This document shows positions 34,852 to 44,507 of a DNA stretch of 64,000 nucleotides, one piece after another (position 1 is the stretch's first letter; each line of letters starts with the position of its first letter). The DNA is from Peribacillus frigoritolerans (lineage in GTDB: Bacteria > Bacillota > Bacilli > Bacillales > DSM-1321). The notes beneath the pieces were generated by a model. That model made no database searches. It was not told the DNA's origin and was given only the letters and a program-made list of their open reading frames with translations. The DNA is taken from contig NZ_CP158190.1 in assembly GCF_040250305.1 (NCBI RefSeq), positions 3,008,001 through 3,072,000 of the forward strand, read 5' to 3'. The position numbers were made by a program, and so were the translations under genes.

Positions 34852-34883
34852 TATTACAAGTTAACGATGGTGGAGATTTGGAG

Positions 34884-34943
34884 ACTCATGCTTTAATAGG
34901 ACCTTTTAACATAAAGGGTTACTATTTTGGTATGAGTTTTTTT
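34884..34943 (+). terminator. glpT leader terminator, probable GlpP antitermination target
   Basis: ACTCATGC (34884-34891) pairs with GTATGAGT (34930-34937), with AATAG/CTATT and ACC/GGT pairs inside, followed by T7. It lies between promoter and start codon. Bacillus glp genes are known to use the glycerol-3-phosphate-dependent antiterminator GlpP at such leaders. Confidence 0.7.
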
Positions 34944-35004
34944 ATGTATCATCATCAATACTTTACTTAAATAGTTCAAAAATATCATATTAAGGAGGAA
35001 TTGG

Positions 35005-36366
35005 ATGCTCAAATTTTTTAAGCCAGCTCTACCGGTTGAAAGATTACCTGAAGGAAAAATAGATTCTGAATATAAGAAACTCAGATTACAAGTTTTCATC
35101 GGTATCTTCATTGGTTATGCAGCGTATTATTTAATTCGTAAAAACTTTTCCATGGCGATGCCATATTTAAAGGAGGAAGGCTTTACAACTGGAGAGCTGG
35201 GTCTTGCATTATCAGCCATTTCGATTTCATATGGGATAAGTAAGTTTGTAATGGGAACTGTGTCAGACCGAAGCAATGCAAGGTATTTCTTGCCAGTTGG
35301 TTTGATACTTGCTGGAATCGTCAGCTTACTTATGGGCCTTGTTCCATTTTTCACATCGTCTGTTACGATTATGTTTATCATGTTATTCATTAATGGATGG
35401 TTTCAAGGGATGGGCTGGCCACCATCAGGCAGAGTGCTTGTTCACTGGTTCAGTGTGAGTGAAAGAGGAGGGAAAACGGCAATATGGAATGTTGCCCACA
35501 ACGTGGGTGGTGGCTTAATGGCACCATTGGCGATTGCAGGTGTCTCCATCTTTGCAACAATAATGGGTCCTTCATATGCAGGTTATGAAGGGATTTTTAT
35601 ACTACCTGCTCTAGTTGCCATATTAATAGCAATCATTTCATTTATCTTAATACGTGATACACCACAATCAGTTGGATTACCACCGATTGAAGAGTATCGT
35701 AATGATTTTCCAAATAAAATGAAAAAAACGTTTGAAACAGAATTGACAACAAAAGAGATATTATTTAAATATGTATTGAATAACAAATGGGTCTGGGCGA
35801 TTGCGATTGCAAACATCTTTGTTTATTTCGTCCGTTATGGGGTACTTGATTGGGCACCAACCTATTTAAGCGAAGAAAAAGGCTTTAACATGGACGAGTC
35901 CAGTACGGCTTATTTCTTATACGAATGGGCAGGCATTCCGGGAACTTTATTATGCGGTTATATCTCGGATAAGGTTTTTAAAGGACGTCGTGGACCGGCG
36001 GGGGTTGTCTTTATGCTAGGAGTATTAATCGCAGTCCTTGTATACTGGTTTAACCCTGCGGGCAACCCAATGATCGATATTATTTCCCTAATTGCGATTG
36101 GATTCTTAATTTATGGACCTGTAATGTTAATAGGTCTGCAAGCACTGGATTTAGTTCCTAAAAAAGCTGCAGGCACTGCAGCAGGACTGACTGGCTTATT
36201 TGGATATTTAGGTGGATCTGTAGCCGCTAATGCTATTATGGGATATGTAGTTGACTTTGCAGGCTGGAATGCAGGCTTTACATTAATAACGATTTCTTGT
36301 GTTCTGGCAGTAGTGGTATTTGCATTTACATGGAATGTTCGTGGACAGGAAGTAGTAAAGGGCTAA
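35005..36366 (+). CDS. glpT: Glycerol-3-phosphate transporter (GlpT/OPA family)
   Basis: A 453-residue organophosphate:phosphate antiporter with twelve helices. The N-terminal [17 protein letters not shown] and [33 protein letters not shown] match B. subtilis GlpT. The phosphate-binding arginine (YLIRKNF), [15 protein letters not shown], the [20 protein letters not shown] signature and the second-half Arg ([11 protein letters not shown]) are present. Substrate is probably glycerol-3-phosphate, though other organophosphates remain possible. The cre site and leader terminator upstream fit catabolite control plus GlpP antitermination. No glpQ follows, unlike B. subtilis glpTQ. Confidence 0.88.
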   Translation: MLKFFKPALPVERLPEGKIDSEYKKLRLQVFIGIFIGYAAYYLIRKNFSMAMPYLKEEGFTTGELGLALSAISISYGISKFVMGTVSDRSNARYFLPVGLILAGIVSLLMGLVPFFTSSVTIMFIMLFINGWFQGMGWPPSGRVLVHWFSVSERGGKTAIWNVAHNVGGGLMAPLAIAGVSIFATIMGPSYAGYEGIFILPALVAILIAIISFILIRDTPQSVGLPPIEEYRNDFPNKMKKTFETELTTKEILFKYVLNNKWVWAIAIANIFVYFVRYGVLDWAPTYLSEEKGFNMDESSTAYFLYEWAGIPGTLLCGYISDKVFKGRRGPAGVVFMLGVLIAVLVYWFNPAGNPMIDIISLIAIGFLIYGPVMLIGLQALDLVPKKAAGTAAGLTGLFGYLGGSVAANAIMGYVVDFAGWNAGFTLITISCVLAVVVFAFTWNVRGQEVVKG

Positions 36367-36395
36367 TACAGGCATATTATTGAGCTAAAACTTCC

Positions 36396-36428
36396 CCATC
36401 CCCCCTTAGATATTCTAAGGGGGGATGG
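36396..36428 (+). terminator. glpT terminator
   Basis: A 15-base perfect stem (36396-36410 with 36414-36428, three-base loop) rich in G and C is followed by T7. Confidence 0.93.
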
Positions 36429-36553
36429 TTTTTTTATGAATAGTTAAACACCTACAAGATTAGATCGAGAATCAAAAATAACCGAATATTCAGTTTTTAG
36501 TACCCACAAGTAGTTGACAAACTGTTGGGGGTAACATTTCATATGTATATAAT

Positions 36554-36600
36554 TAATGACTATGCCTAAAAAACCAACGGTCCTAAAGGCATAGTCATTA
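36554..36600 (-). terminator. Stem-loop after the aspartase gene
   Basis: A 14-base perfect stem (TAATGACTATGCCT, 36554-36567, with 36587-36600) lies 46 bases past the ansB stop. No T run follows on the minus strand, so it may stabilise the 3' end and not terminate by itself. Confidence 0.45.
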
Positions 36601-36645
36601 CATCAAAAATCTTAGATAGATTAATGCTTTCTACTAATATACTGC

Positions 36646-38076
36646 TTATTGCCGATCAAAAAGAGAAGCTCCCGCTATGCCGGGCTTTGTCATCTCATAA
36701 GGATTTAGAATCAGATCCAATTCTTCCTCTGTCAGTACATCATATTGTAAACAAAGTTCGCGAACTGATTTGCCTTTTAATATCGCTTCCCGCGCAATAC
36801 GTGAAACCACTTCGTATCCAAGGTGCGGATTGACTGCTGTAATCACTCCAACACTTTGTTCAACATAATCTTTTAAATGTTGCTCATTTGCTTCAATACC
36901 TTCTAAACAATAATCTGTAAAGACATTGAAAGCATTGTTCATAATGCTGATTGATTGCAATAAGTTGAATACAAGCACTGGCTCCATTACATTCAACTCT
37001 AGTTGTCCTGCTTCTGATGCTAAACAAATCGTATTATCGTTCCCGATCACTTGGAAAGCGACTTGGTTAATCAATTCTGGCATTACTGGATTTACTTTTC
37101 CTGGCATGATGGATGAACCTGGTTGACGAGCTGGAAGTGTGATTTCCCCTAATCCCGCTCTTGGTCCTGAAGCCATCAAACGTAAATCATTAGCAATTTT
37201 AGACATATTCATCATACATACTTTCAAAGAAGCTGACACTTCAGTATAAGCATCCGTATTTTGAGTTGCATCTACTAAATGTTCTGCTCCTACAAGCGGC
37301 AAGTTACTGATCTCAGCTAAATATGTAACAACATTTTCAATGTAACGCGGATCTGCGTTCAATCCCGTTCCCACTGCTGTTGCTCCCATATTCACTTCAT
37401 ATAAATGTTGACGTGATTGACTGATTCGTTTTATATCGCGATCCAACACACGACTGTAAGCCTCAAATTCTTGACCGAGGCGAATCGGCACTGCGTCCTG
37501 AAGATGTGTGCGTCCCATTTTGATAACATGATCAAATTGTTTTGCTTTATTCTTTAAGACCGTACTCATCTTGGTCATTGTTTGCAACAATTGCTCTAAA
37601 AGTCGTAGTGTTGATAAATGAATGGCAGTAGGGAATACGTCATTGGTTGATTGCGACATGTTAACATGGCTATTTGGACTAACATGTACATAATCACCTT
37701 TATTGTGTCCCATAAGTTCTAACGCACGGTTGGCAACGATTTCATTAATGTTCATATTCATCGATGTCCCTGCGCCGCCTTGAATTGGATCAACGATGAA
37801 ATATTCATGCCACTTTCCATCGATCACTTCATCTGAAGCTTTAACGATAGCGTTTCCAATACCTTCATACAAGCGTTTGGTATCCATATTTGCTAAAGCG
37901 GCTGCTTTTTTTATCATAGCAAGTGCACGAATCATTTCTTCATTGACTTTATAACCGGTAATCGGAAAATTTTCTACAGCGCGTAAAGTTTGTATTCCAT
38001 AATAAACATCTGCTGGAATTTCCTTTTCCCCAAGAAAGTCTTTTTCAATTCGGTATGTTCTCTCATCTATCAACAT
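36646..38076 (-). CDS. ansB: Aspartate ammonia-lyase (aspartase)
   Basis: This enzyme deaminates L-aspartate to fumarate and ammonia. The 476-residue protein belongs to the fumarase/aspartase superfamily, with YGIQTLRAVENFPITG near the N-terminus, the TSMNMNINEIVANRALELMG block, QSTNDVFPTAIHLS, GRTHLQDAVPIRLGQEF and the signature loop GSSIMPGKVNPVMPE holding the catalytic Ser. The chosen ATG 38076 is nine bases after AAAGGGG; a longer frame reaches back into ansA. It lies 23 bases after ansA in the same transcript, so asparagine is converted to aspartate and then to fumarate. Repressed by the divergent AnsR in B. subtilis. Confidence 0.93.
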   Translation of the reverse strand: MLIDERTYRIEKDFLGEKEIPADVYYGIQTLRAVENFPITGYKVNEEMIRALAMIKKAAALANMDTKRLYEGIGNAIVKASDEVIDGKWHEYFIVDPIQGGAGTSMNMNINEIVANRALELMGHNKGDYVHVSPNSHVNMSQSTNDVFPTAIHLSTLRLLEQLLQTMTKMSTVLKNKAKQFDHVIKMGRTHLQDAVPIRLGQEFEAYSRVLDRDIKRISQSRQHLYEVNMGATAVGTGLNADPRYIENVVTYLAEISNLPLVGAEHLVDATQNTDAYTEVSASLKVCMMNMSKIANDLRLMASGPRAGLGEITLPARQPGSSIMPGKVNPVMPELINQVAFQVIGNDNTICLASEAGQLELNVMEPVLVFNLLQSISIMNNAFNVFTDYCLEGIEANEQHLKDYVEQSVGVITAVNPHLGYEVVSRIAREAILKGKSVRELCLQYDVLTEEELDLILNPYEMTKPGIAGASLFDRQ

Positions 38077-38099
38077 TTCCTCTTGCCCCTTTGTTTGTT

Positions 38100-39107
38100 C
38101 TAGAATGTAATGTCCTCTGCAATCGGTGTTTCCATCAATTCCTTCACCTTTTTGGGATCCTGTGTCTTTGCTAATATCCACATCAACTTAGGAACGATGG
38201 CTTCTGTATTCATATTTCTGGAACGAATGATGACATTCTTATTTACTTTACGTCCCACTTCGTATATATCCATATCCTCCCCTTCCTCTAAACATTGGGT
38301 AGTAATGACAATGGATATTCCACAATCGACCAACTCATTCAACTTCTCTAAAATATTTCTTCCTTGAAACGGAATACCCCCGCTCCCATAACTTTCAATT
38401 ACAATTCCCCGGTATTGATTTTTCAGAAAATCAAAGAATTCGGGCTTAATCCCCGGATATAGCTTAACCAAAGCAACATCAGTACAAATGGAAGCATCTA
38501 ACTTGGCTTCCTTATTCTTTGTTGATTGAACTGGCTTAAGATACTCAATTTTATCTTTTGATATGGAAGCAATATAAGGATAATTAATACTTTCAAACGA
38601 ATCATAGCTTTTCGTTCTCAATTTAATGGCCCTTGTACCCTGGATGACTCTACCATCAAAAACTACATATACGCCTCCAATATCTTCACAAGCAAACCGA
38701 ATCGCATCGGAGATATTTCTTTTGGCATCCGTCTTTTTAAAGGCAATTGGGATTTGAGAACCTGTAATAATAATTGGTTTCCCTAAGTCTTGTAACATAT
38801 ATGAGAGCGCAGCTGAAGTGTAAGCCATCGTATCTGTCCCATGGGTGATCACAAAGCCATCGTAATCATGGTAGTGCTCATGGATGGATTGTGCCATTTC
38901 TGTCCAATCTTCCGGCTGCATATTTGTACTATCGATATTCATCAAAGGCTTACTATCAATCTGACATAAATCTAATCCCGGAAGGTGACCTAAAATTTCG
39001 TCAGCTTTCATCCCTGGAACCAGTCCATTTTCCCCTTCTAACGATGCAATTGTACCACCGGTAGTAATTAACATCAACTTCTTAATTTTTGACTTCAATT
39101 TCTCCAA
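38100..39107 (-). CDS. ansA: Type I (cytoplasmic) L-asparaginase
   Basis: Hydrolyses L-asparagine to aspartate and ammonia. Both family threonines are present: TTGGTIAS near the N-terminus, and [17 protein letters not shown] with the Thr-Lys-Asp catalytic set ([12 protein letters not shown]). There is no signal peptide; the protein aligns along its full length with B. subtilis AnsA. I prefer the TTG at 39107, seven bases after AGGGGG, giving about 335 residues; ATGs at 39155 and 39188 are in frame but lack ribosome sites. The gene leads the ansA-ansB operon and is divergent from ansR with shared operators. Confidence 0.92.
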   Translation of the reverse strand: MEKLKSKIKKLMLITTGGTIASLEGENGLVPGMKADEILGHLPGLDLCQIDSKPLMNIDSTNMQPEDWTEMAQSIHEHYHDYDGFVITHGTDTMAYTSAALSYMLQDLGKPIIITGSQIPIAFKKTDAKRNISDAIRFACEDIGGVYVVFDGRVIQGTRAIKLRTKSYDSFESINYPYIASISKDKIEYLKPVQSTKNKEAKLDASICTDVALVKLYPGIKPEFFDFLKNQYRGIVIESYGSGGIPFQGRNILEKLNELVDCGISIVITTQCLEEGEDMDIYEVGRKVNKNVIIRSRNMNTEAIVPKLMWILAKTQDPKKVKELMETPIAEDITF

Positions 39108-39189
39108 TATACTACCCCCTATAAAACCTCCCTGTATCCCAATCATTCTAAGCATCTCAGAAAGGATGTATCCATTGTAAATGTTCATG

Positions 39190-39263
39190 TTACGCGTACA
39201 TCACATGTAATTATAGTTCTGTTCAAGGTCGAAATCAAGCTAAAGTTATTCATTACGCGTACA
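39190..39263. promoter_or_regulatory. ansA/ansR control region with paired operators
   Basis: The 11-base element TTACGCGTACA occurs twice, at 39190-39200 and 39253-39263, each centred on palindromic TACGCGTA, 63 bases apart. The ansA promoter (minus strand TTGATT 39233-39238, 17 bases, TATAAT 39210-39215) lies between them. The second copy overlaps the -35 of the ansR promoter (TACACT 39259-39264, 17 bases, TATAAT 39282-39287). These are the likely AnsR binding sites, giving ansA repression and ansR autoregulation. Confidence 0.72.
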
Positions 39264-39316
39264 CTTTATTGTCATATGATGGTATAATGGATTTATATAA
39301 AAGGAGAGTAATAAAA

Positions 39317-39691
39317 ATGATATTAAATAGATTAACTACATTAAGGAAGTGCAAAAGGTGGTCTTTGCAATATACGGCTGACAGGCTCGGAATCGCCAAG
39401 AGTACCTATGCAGGTTATGAATCGGGCCACCGCCGCCCTTCATTAGAAACGATTAGTTTATTGGCAGGCCTATATGATACATCCACTGATTACATTCTAG
39501 GTCGGGTAGATCATCCAGCTAAAGATATTACCACAGAGTCACCTCAAGTCATGGAATTAACGGATTTACCAAATATGGAGCTAGCCGTTGATGGAATCTC
39601 TCTTTCTGAAGAGGAGACGATTCAATTTATCGCTTTTATTAGAGCAAAACGAGAAGTGGAAATAAATCGCGATAAACAAAATGAAACATAG
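39317..39691 (+). CDS. ansR: AnsR, Xre-family repressor of the asparaginase operon
   Basis: This 124-residue protein has an N-terminal Cro/CI helix-turn-helix (about 4-60: LTTLRKCKRWSLQYTADRLGIAKSTYAGYESGHRRPS) nearly identical to B. subtilis AnsR, and the conserved C-terminal VDGISLSEEETIQFIAFIRAKREVE that probably senses asparagine or mediates dimer contacts. ATG 39317 lies ten bases after AAGGAG. It is transcribed away from ansA-ansB across a spacer with two palindromic operators. In B. subtilis the operon is derepressed by asparagine. Confidence 0.93.
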   Translation: MILNRLTTLRKCKRWSLQYTADRLGIAKSTYAGYESGHRRPSLETISLLAGLYDTSTDYILGRVDHPAKDITTESPQVMELTDLPNMELAVDGISLSEEETIQFIAFIRAKREVEINRDKQNET

Positions 39692-40036
39692 AAGAAATTG
39701 CGCTTAAGACTTAAATTTGGGGAACGAACCGTACTTCATCAGGTTCTTATAATATTCACGATGTACCTGGCATGTTTATTTAAAACTGTAAAATACCACG
39801 GCTTTCATCATTTAGGATAAGCCGGTTCTGATTAATTAAGATCGCCCTTTTTAGACATTACCCTTAATTTTTTCTGGTTGACAATGCAGATTATACTTAC
39901 TAATCCGTCTTAGTGACTTAAGACTAATGAAGCCCTGAGCTGAGAAATTTAAGTTTTATTATTTATATAGAAGAAAGTCGGCTTATTATTTAGCATACTT
40001 CCTTTTCCAACAAGGTATGTATTAGTAATGAAAGAA
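39692..40036. other. Intergenic region after ansR
   Basis: About 345 bases of AT-rich sequence with no gene, clear promoter or strong hairpin. It ends at the terminator (40037-40063) of the minus-strand small gene beyond it. Confidence 0.4.
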
Positions 40037-40063
40037 AAAACCATAGCAAAAGCTCATGGTTTT
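40037..40063 (-). terminator. Terminator of the small gene at 40.1 kb
   Basis: AAAACCAT (40037-40044) pairs with ATGGTTTT (40056-40063), with a T-rich tail on the minus strand. Confidence 0.75.
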
Positions 40064-40092
40064 CCCCCGTATATACATGAAATATCAATATA

Positions 40093-40266
40093 TTAAGGCA
40101 TCTCGTCTTCTTTTTCCCGATTTTTAAAAGCTTCATGTGTGACAATATCCTCGATTTGTTCATACTGCCGGCTGTGTTCCTTCTCTTCGCTAATTCTATT
40201 ATTAGGTAAATTTCCTGGATGGCCTTTTTCTTTGTGATTAAAATTTTTCCCACGGCTCATACTCAT
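40093..40266 (-). CDS. Small hydrophilic protein, 57 residues
   Basis: A frame too short for most gene finders, read from ATG 40266 (or ATG 40260 two codons later) after AAAGGAG. The peptide begins MSMSRGKNFNHKEKGHPGNL and continues with charged residues (EEKEHSRQYEQIEDIVTHEA) to end KEDEMP. It has no Cys or membrane segment, and its composition recalls small spore or stress proteins of bacilli, but I recognise no family. A terminator follows directly. A frame in a different phase at 39990-40253 is a shadow. Confidence 0.65.
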   Translation of the reverse strand: MSMSRGKNFNHKEKGHPGNLPNNRISEEKEHSRQYEQIEDIVTHEAFKNREKEDEMP

Positions 40267-40507
40267 TTCTCTCCTTTCTATTCATTGTTTGTTTAGTTTT
40301 CCCAAGCACACAAATATTATGATTTAATTTCTCCTATTACTGTTTTTGCAGCGGTTTCTTTTTCAGCTCAAGAGATAAGATAACTCGAATTTGAATAATG
40401 AACTCAAAAAGGAACAGGAACCGTCTGATTATGACGCTTCCTGTTCCTTTTAGTTAGGCTCTATATACTACCTACATACCTTATAACGTTTGATAACAGA
40501 ACAAGGG

Positions 40508-41470
40508 CTAGGAGGATACCACCACGGAAGGTCGCCACTTTCTTGAAATGTCTCCGATATGATGTGGAGCCGTTCTGCAGCACCCTCCAATTAAACGCGC
40601 CCCTGCATGGTGCCATTCTTCAGATTTCAGGTCGAGCCTGTTACATGATTCTTGACCATGCCATGTTTTAGTTTCTGGATTATATGTTTCACCTGAATTC
40701 GGATAAACAATGATTGGTTTATCCGTGTTTGCGCGCAACACCTGGATGGCTTCCGTGATACATGATACTGGCGCACAGTTGATGCCGATTGCTGCAATTT
40801 GCTCACTGTCCCCAAACAATCTTGTACACACCTCGAGTGATGTACCGTCACTTATCGCTTTTTCATTTTTCAATGAAAAGGATAGCCAAGCATAAACTTC
40901 TGGATAATCCTTCAATAATGAATATAATACTTTTGCTTCTTGCAGGGAAGGAATCGTTTCAAATGCTAAAAGGTCAGCTCCTGCTTCAATCAACGCTGAT
41001 ATCCGTGAGCGATGAAATGCCGTTAAAGTTTCATCCGATACACCATAGTTTCCTATATACTCCGAACCATCTGCAAGATAAGCCCCATAAGGGCCAACAG
41101 ATGCAGCAACCAATGGCTTAGGCCTAAGCGTTTGGTTTTCTTCCTTCCAAAAATCATCTCTTGCTTTTCTTGCGAGTAAAACCGTTTTCCGGATTAGCTC
41201 CAAAGCCTCTTTTTCTTGTATTCCGCGGAGGGCGAAACCTTCAACAGTGGCTTGGTAGCTAGCCGTAATCGCACAGTCCGCTCCAGCACGAAAGTAGTCA
41301 GAATGCACTTGATAAATCACTTCTGGATTTTCAAGTAATACACGTGCAGACCAGAGCGGGTCGTCCAAATCACATCCATGCCTCTCAAGCTCTGTAGCTA
41401 AAGCTCCGTCCAAAATCATGACTGAATGATCTCGTAAAATAGCGTCAATTGGGTTAGTTTTATTGTTCAT
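40508..41470 (-). CDS. mmuM: Homocysteine S-methyltransferase
   Basis: MmuM transfers a methyl group from S-methylmethionine to homocysteine, giving two methionines. The 320-residue TIM barrel has [18 protein letters not shown] at the N-terminus, [12 protein letters not shown], and the zinc ligands: Cys in GINCAPVS and the paired Cys in [11 protein letters not shown]. The C-terminus is complete. Its start overlaps the end of the permease gene by four bases, so the two are translationally coupled. The pair is controlled by a SAM-I riboswitch, which supports methionine salvage over other methyltransferase roles. Confidence 0.92.
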   Translation of the reverse strand: MNNKTNPIDAILRDHSVMILDGALATELERHGCDLDDPLWSARVLLENPEVIYQVHSDYFRAGADCAITASYQATVEGFALRGIQEKEALELIRKTVLLARKARDDFWKEENQTLRPKPLVAASVGPYGAYLADGSEYIGNYGVSDETLTAFHRSRISALIEAGADLLAFETIPSLQEAKVLYSLLKDYPEVYAWLSFSLKNEKAISDGTSLEVCTRLFGDSEQIAAIGINCAPVSCITEAIQVLRANTDKPIIVYPNSGETYNPETKTWHGQESCNRLDLKSEEWHHAGARLIGGCCRTAPHHIGDISRKWRPSVVVSS

Positions 41471-42855
41471 GATCTACTCCTCTTTTCTTTATATGTTTTT
41501 GTCACATAATAACTTCCATAGCAAAACAAAATAAATGGAATGCCACAATATAGTGCAATTCGTTGTGTAGGATCAAATGCAATTCCTATGCAAGAAGCCA
41601 GGCATAGCATAAAAGAAACGATTGGTACGAGTGGATATAATGGCGTTCGATAAGCCAAGTCATTTACTGAATTTCCTTCTTTTATATATCGTCTGCGAAA
41701 TAGAAACTGTGACACGCTAATACTCATCCAAACTACAACCACGGCTAGTCCAGAAATGGATACAAGCACTATGTAAACAGTATCCGGTGCAATAATACTC
41801 GAGAACAGGGCTAAGCAGCCGCCCAACATACTGAAAAGGACTGCAAAAATCGGAACTCCCCGTTTTGTCAATTTTGCAAATATTGGTGATATAGTTTCCT
41901 TATCTGCAAGTGACCAAAGCATTCTGGATGATGCATACAGTCCTGAGTTTGCAGCAGATAAAATGGCAGTTAATATAACAAAGTTCATAATATCCGCTGC
42001 ATATGGCACACCAATCCGTTCAAGAACTGCCACAAAGGGGCTTTCTAATACGCTTGCATCCGAAATAGGCAATAATGCGGACAATACAACGATGGTTCCT
42101 ACAAAAAAGATAATCAATCTCCATAATGTCATACGGATTGCCTTTGGTATCGTTTTTTCTGGATTCACAGTTTCTCCAGCTGCAATTCCGATTAATTCAG
42201 TTCCAGAGAATGCGAAATTCACCGCAAGCATCGTCATTAGAATGGCAAAAGCACCATTCGGAAATAAACCTTCACTTGTAAAATTGGAGAATAACGGAGC
42301 GGATTGTGAATGAATTATTGGAATAAAACCTAGCATTGCCGCTGCTCCCAAAATAATAAAAATTACAATGGCAAATACCTTAATAGACGCAAACCAGAAT
42401 TCGGATTCAGCGAAAAATTTAACGGTCCACGCGTTTAATGCCAAGACCAATATGGCAAATAGTGCACTCCATATCCAGACATTGATTGATGGAAACCATC
42501 TCTGCATCAACAATCCTGCAGCCGTGAATTCCGATCCTAGTGCAACAGTCCAAGTTAGCCAATACAACCAGGCTACTGTATACCCTGTCCCAGGACCTAT
42601 GTATTTAGCTGAGTAGCTATGAAACGCACCTGTCTCGGGCATATGTACTGCCAGTTCACCCAGACATAGCATGACTAGATAAACCACTAATGCCCCAATC
42701 AGATACGAAAGGATGGTGCCGAATGGGCCAGCCTGTTGAATCGTATAACCCGAACTTAAGAATAAACCTGTTCCAATCACCCCGCCAAGCGATAGCATTA
42801 TTATATGCCGTGCCTGCATTTTCCTTTGAAAATCATGATTCCTTTTGTTCTCCAT
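41467..42855 (-). CDS. mmuP: Amino acid permease, probable S-methylmethionine transporter
   Basis: A 462-residue APC-family permease with twelve helices. The N-terminal [27 protein letters not shown], the [24 protein letters not shown] loop and [28 protein letters not shown] are typical of proton-coupled amino acid importers. Overlap with the homocysteine methyltransferase gene and the SAM riboswitch upstream point to S-methylmethionine as substrate, as for MmuP. ATG 42855 follows AAAGGAGAG. Confidence 0.87.
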   Translation of the reverse strand: MENKRNHDFQRKMQARHIIMLSLGGVIGTGLFLSSGYTIQQAGPFGTILSYLIGALVVYLVMLCLGELAVHMPETGAFHSYSAKYIGPGTGYTVAWLYWLTWTVALGSEFTAAGLLMQRWFPSINVWIWSALFAILVLALNAWTVKFFAESEFWFASIKVFAIVIFIILGAAAMLGFIPIIHSQSAPLFSNFTSEGLFPNGAFAILMTMLAVNFAFSGTELIGIAAGETVNPEKTIPKAIRMTLWRLIIFFVGTIVVLSALLPISDASVLESPFVAVLERIGVPYAADIMNFVILTAILSAANSGLYASSRMLWSLADKETISPIFAKLTKRGVPIFAVLFSMLGGCLALFSSIIAPDTVYIVLVSISGLAVVVVWMSISVSQFLFRRRYIKEGNSVNDLAYRTPLYPLVPIVSFMLCLASCIGIAFDPTQRIALYCGIPFILFCYGSYYVTKTYKEKRSRS

Positions 42856-42881
42856 TCTTACTCTCCTTTATCTTGCACCCA

Positions 42882-43039
42882 GAAAAAACGAAAACGCACT
42901 CTAAAAAAGAGTGCGTTACTGACAAATAAACACGTACGGTCTTATCTATCAAGGTTTCACCCCCTGGAATTAGCACAGTGTCATTGCAGACCTGTTGCTG
43001 AGGTTTCATAGGGCCAGTCCCTCCACCTCTCTGGATAAG
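42882..43039 (-). ncRNA. SAM-I riboswitch (S box) of mmuP-mmuM
   Basis: Read on the minus strand, the leader runs from CTTATC (43039) through AGAG-GGTGGAGGGA, CTGGCCCTATGAAACCTC, GCAAC, GTGCTAATTCCAG and CCTTGATAGATAAG (42941). That is the full S-box core with P1 pairing. A terminator follows, with arms 42893-42902 and 42908-42917 and a T-rich tail. SAM binding should terminate transcription before mmuP. A promoter TTGACA (43079-43084), 17 bases, TAAAGT (43056-43061) lies directly upstream. Confidence 0.95.
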
Positions 43040-43055
43040 AAGTTATTTTTTTATA

Positions 43056-43084
43056 ACTTTATCAATCTATGCAAAAATTGTCAA
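43056..43084 (-). promoter_or_regulatory. SigA promoter of the S-box operon
   Basis: TTGACA (43079-43084) and TAAAGT (43056-43061) on the minus strand are spaced by 17 bases, just upstream of the riboswitch aptamer. Confidence 0.7.
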
Positions 43085-43221
43085 GTTTTGTTTCGGTCTG
43101 TAAAGACTTCCTTTAAAATCCATACGATCATCGCACCTTTGGCATAGATATGAACTTGTTTTTGGAACAGTCGCTTACAGTATTAGAATTGCAGATAATG
43201 CTAACCGGGAATAATTTTAAA

Positions 43222-43253
43222 AAAATGACGACACCTTAAAAGATGACGCCATT
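43222..43253 (-). terminator. Imperfect terminator of the mhq-like operon
   Basis: An interrupted hairpin (AATGACG ... CGCCATT, TTAAAAGA loop region) with T-rich flanks follows the stop at 43270. Confidence 0.45.
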
Positions 43254-43269
43254 TTTTCTTTCTTATTCC

Positions 43270-43878
43270 TTAAGGTCGTTGTATTTCAAATAATTCCCCT
43301 AGTTTTGTATAAGTATGACCCGCTAATCTTGCTACAGGTTTTAGCCCATTCTGGTCAATCCGGCCATTATGGTAAATCTCCTGCTCTATATGATAGCAGA
43401 CTATTTTCCCTATCAATAAATCACAACCAGGTTTATTCTTGGAACCTGCCAATGGTATCGCATGCTCCAATGTGCATTCAAAGCGTACCTTCGCTTCTTG
43501 CAATCCTGGTACCGACACCTTCTCACTAACAGCCTGAGTGAAATTGGTAAGACCCAATTCACTTTCGTCAGACGGGAGTTCCTTGGCCGTTCGATTTGCA
43601 TCAGCAACATTATCTTCATCAGTGATATGAACAACGAATTCACCTGTTTGAATTGCATTTCGGGCAGTGTCCTTCGAAGCTCCTTCTTTCCGTTGAACAG
43701 AAATGGAAATCATAGGAGGATTGGAACTGACTATGTTAAAAAAACTGAACGGAGCTATATTGATTGTACCGGTTTCGGATTGTGTCGTAACCAGGGCTAT
43801 TGGTCTCGGTATGATGCTTCCAGTCAAAAACTTATAATTCTCCCGTTCAGTAAGACTTTCAGGATTAACTGAAATCAT
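43270..43878 (-). CDS. Flavin reductase-like FMN-binding protein
   Basis: This protein of about 202 residues has the flavin reductase split-barrel: SIIPRPIALVTTQSETGTINIAPFSFFNIVSSNPPMISISV is the FMN-binding core, followed by KDTARNAIQTGEFVVHI and ELPSDESELGL. ATG 43878 is seven bases after GGGAGG; the upstream 14-residue extension overlaps the ribosome site. It ends the operon of two ring-cleaving dioxygenases and an esterase behind MhqR boxes. It may therefore supply reduced flavin or act on quinone adducts. Confidence 0.85.
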   Translation of the reverse strand: MISVNPESLTERENYKFLTGSIIPRPIALVTTQSETGTINIAPFSFFNIVSSNPPMISISVQRKEGASKDTARNAIQTGEFVVHITDEDNVADANRTAKELPSDESELGLTNFTQAVSEKVSVPGLQEAKVRFECTLEHAIPLAGSKNKPGCDLLIGKIVCYHIEQEIYHNGRIDQNGLKPVARLAGHTYTKLGELFEIQRP

Positions 43879-43895
43879 CTTCATCCCTCCCATTC

Positions 43896-44507
43896 TTATA
43901 AAAAGTTCTTTTGAAACCATGAACTTGCTGCATCAACCTCTGAACGTGTTAACTGATGACCGTAATTTTCCCAGTGAACATCCACCGCAGCACCAGCTTG
44001 CAGTAAAATTTGATTAAGTTCATCAGTTTCTGCTGCCGGGCAAATCGGATCGTTTTTACCTGCAGCAATGAATACAGGTATATCCGAAAGGGACGGCAAA
44101 GCAATCCCGCGTCTAGGCACCATTGGATGATGAAGAATCGCTCCTTTTAATGCCCCTTCAAAATGGAACATCAAACTTGCTGCTATGTTTGCACCATTAG
44201 AATAACCTAATGCCACCACTCTGTCACGATCGAAGTCATATTGTCCGGACGCTGATTCCAAGAAGTCATAAAGCTCCTTCGTACGGAAAATCAAATCTTC
44301 TTCATCAAAAACTCCTTCAGCCAGCCGGCGGAAATAACGGGGCATTCCGTTTTCAAGTACATTTCCCCGTACGCTGAGTACGGATGATCCCGGTGAAACC
44401 ATTTCCGATAATGGCAAGAGATCCGTTTCCGTTCCTCCAGTGCCATGTAAAAGCAAAAGCAACGGTGCATCTGGATTACTTCCTTTTTGAAAAATATGCT
44501 TCATCAT
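43896..44507 (-). CDS. mhqD: Carboxylesterase/hydrolase, MhqD-like
   Basis: This 203-residue alpha/beta hydrolase of the phospholipase/carboxylesterase family resembles B. subtilis MhqD. It has LLLLLHGTGGTETDLLPL (oxyanion region), the nucleophile Ser in ALGYSNGANIAAS, Asp in AAGKNDPICP and His in NYGHQLT. It overlaps the dioxygenase gene above by four bases. MhqD is induced by methylhydroquinone and catechol in B. subtilis and is thought to hydrolyse ring-cleavage products. Its neighbours and the upstream MhqR boxes support the same role here. Confidence 0.88.
   Translation of the reverse strand: MMKHIFQKGSNPDAPLLLLLHGTGGTETDLLPLSEMVSPGSSVLSVRGNVLENGMPRYFRRLAEGVFDEEDLIFRTKELYDFLESASGQYDFDRDRVVALGYSNGANIAASLMFHFEGALKGAILHHPMVPRRGIALPSLSDIPVFIAAGKNDPICPAAETDELNQILLQAGAAVDVHWENYGHQLTRSEVDAASSWFQKNFL

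Larger units (their letters stand above)
34536..35004. other. Regulatory region of glpT
   Basis: 469 bases. The first 230 are AT-rich without features. The rest contains the glpT promoter and cre site (34820-34851), the leader terminator (34884-34943) and the glpT ribosome binding site (AAGGAGGA near 34993). Confidence 0.6.

Noticed and set aside
39990..40253. 87-codon minus-strand frame
   Set aside because: Runs through a terminator; the 57-residue frame in another phase has the ribosome site and sensible composition.
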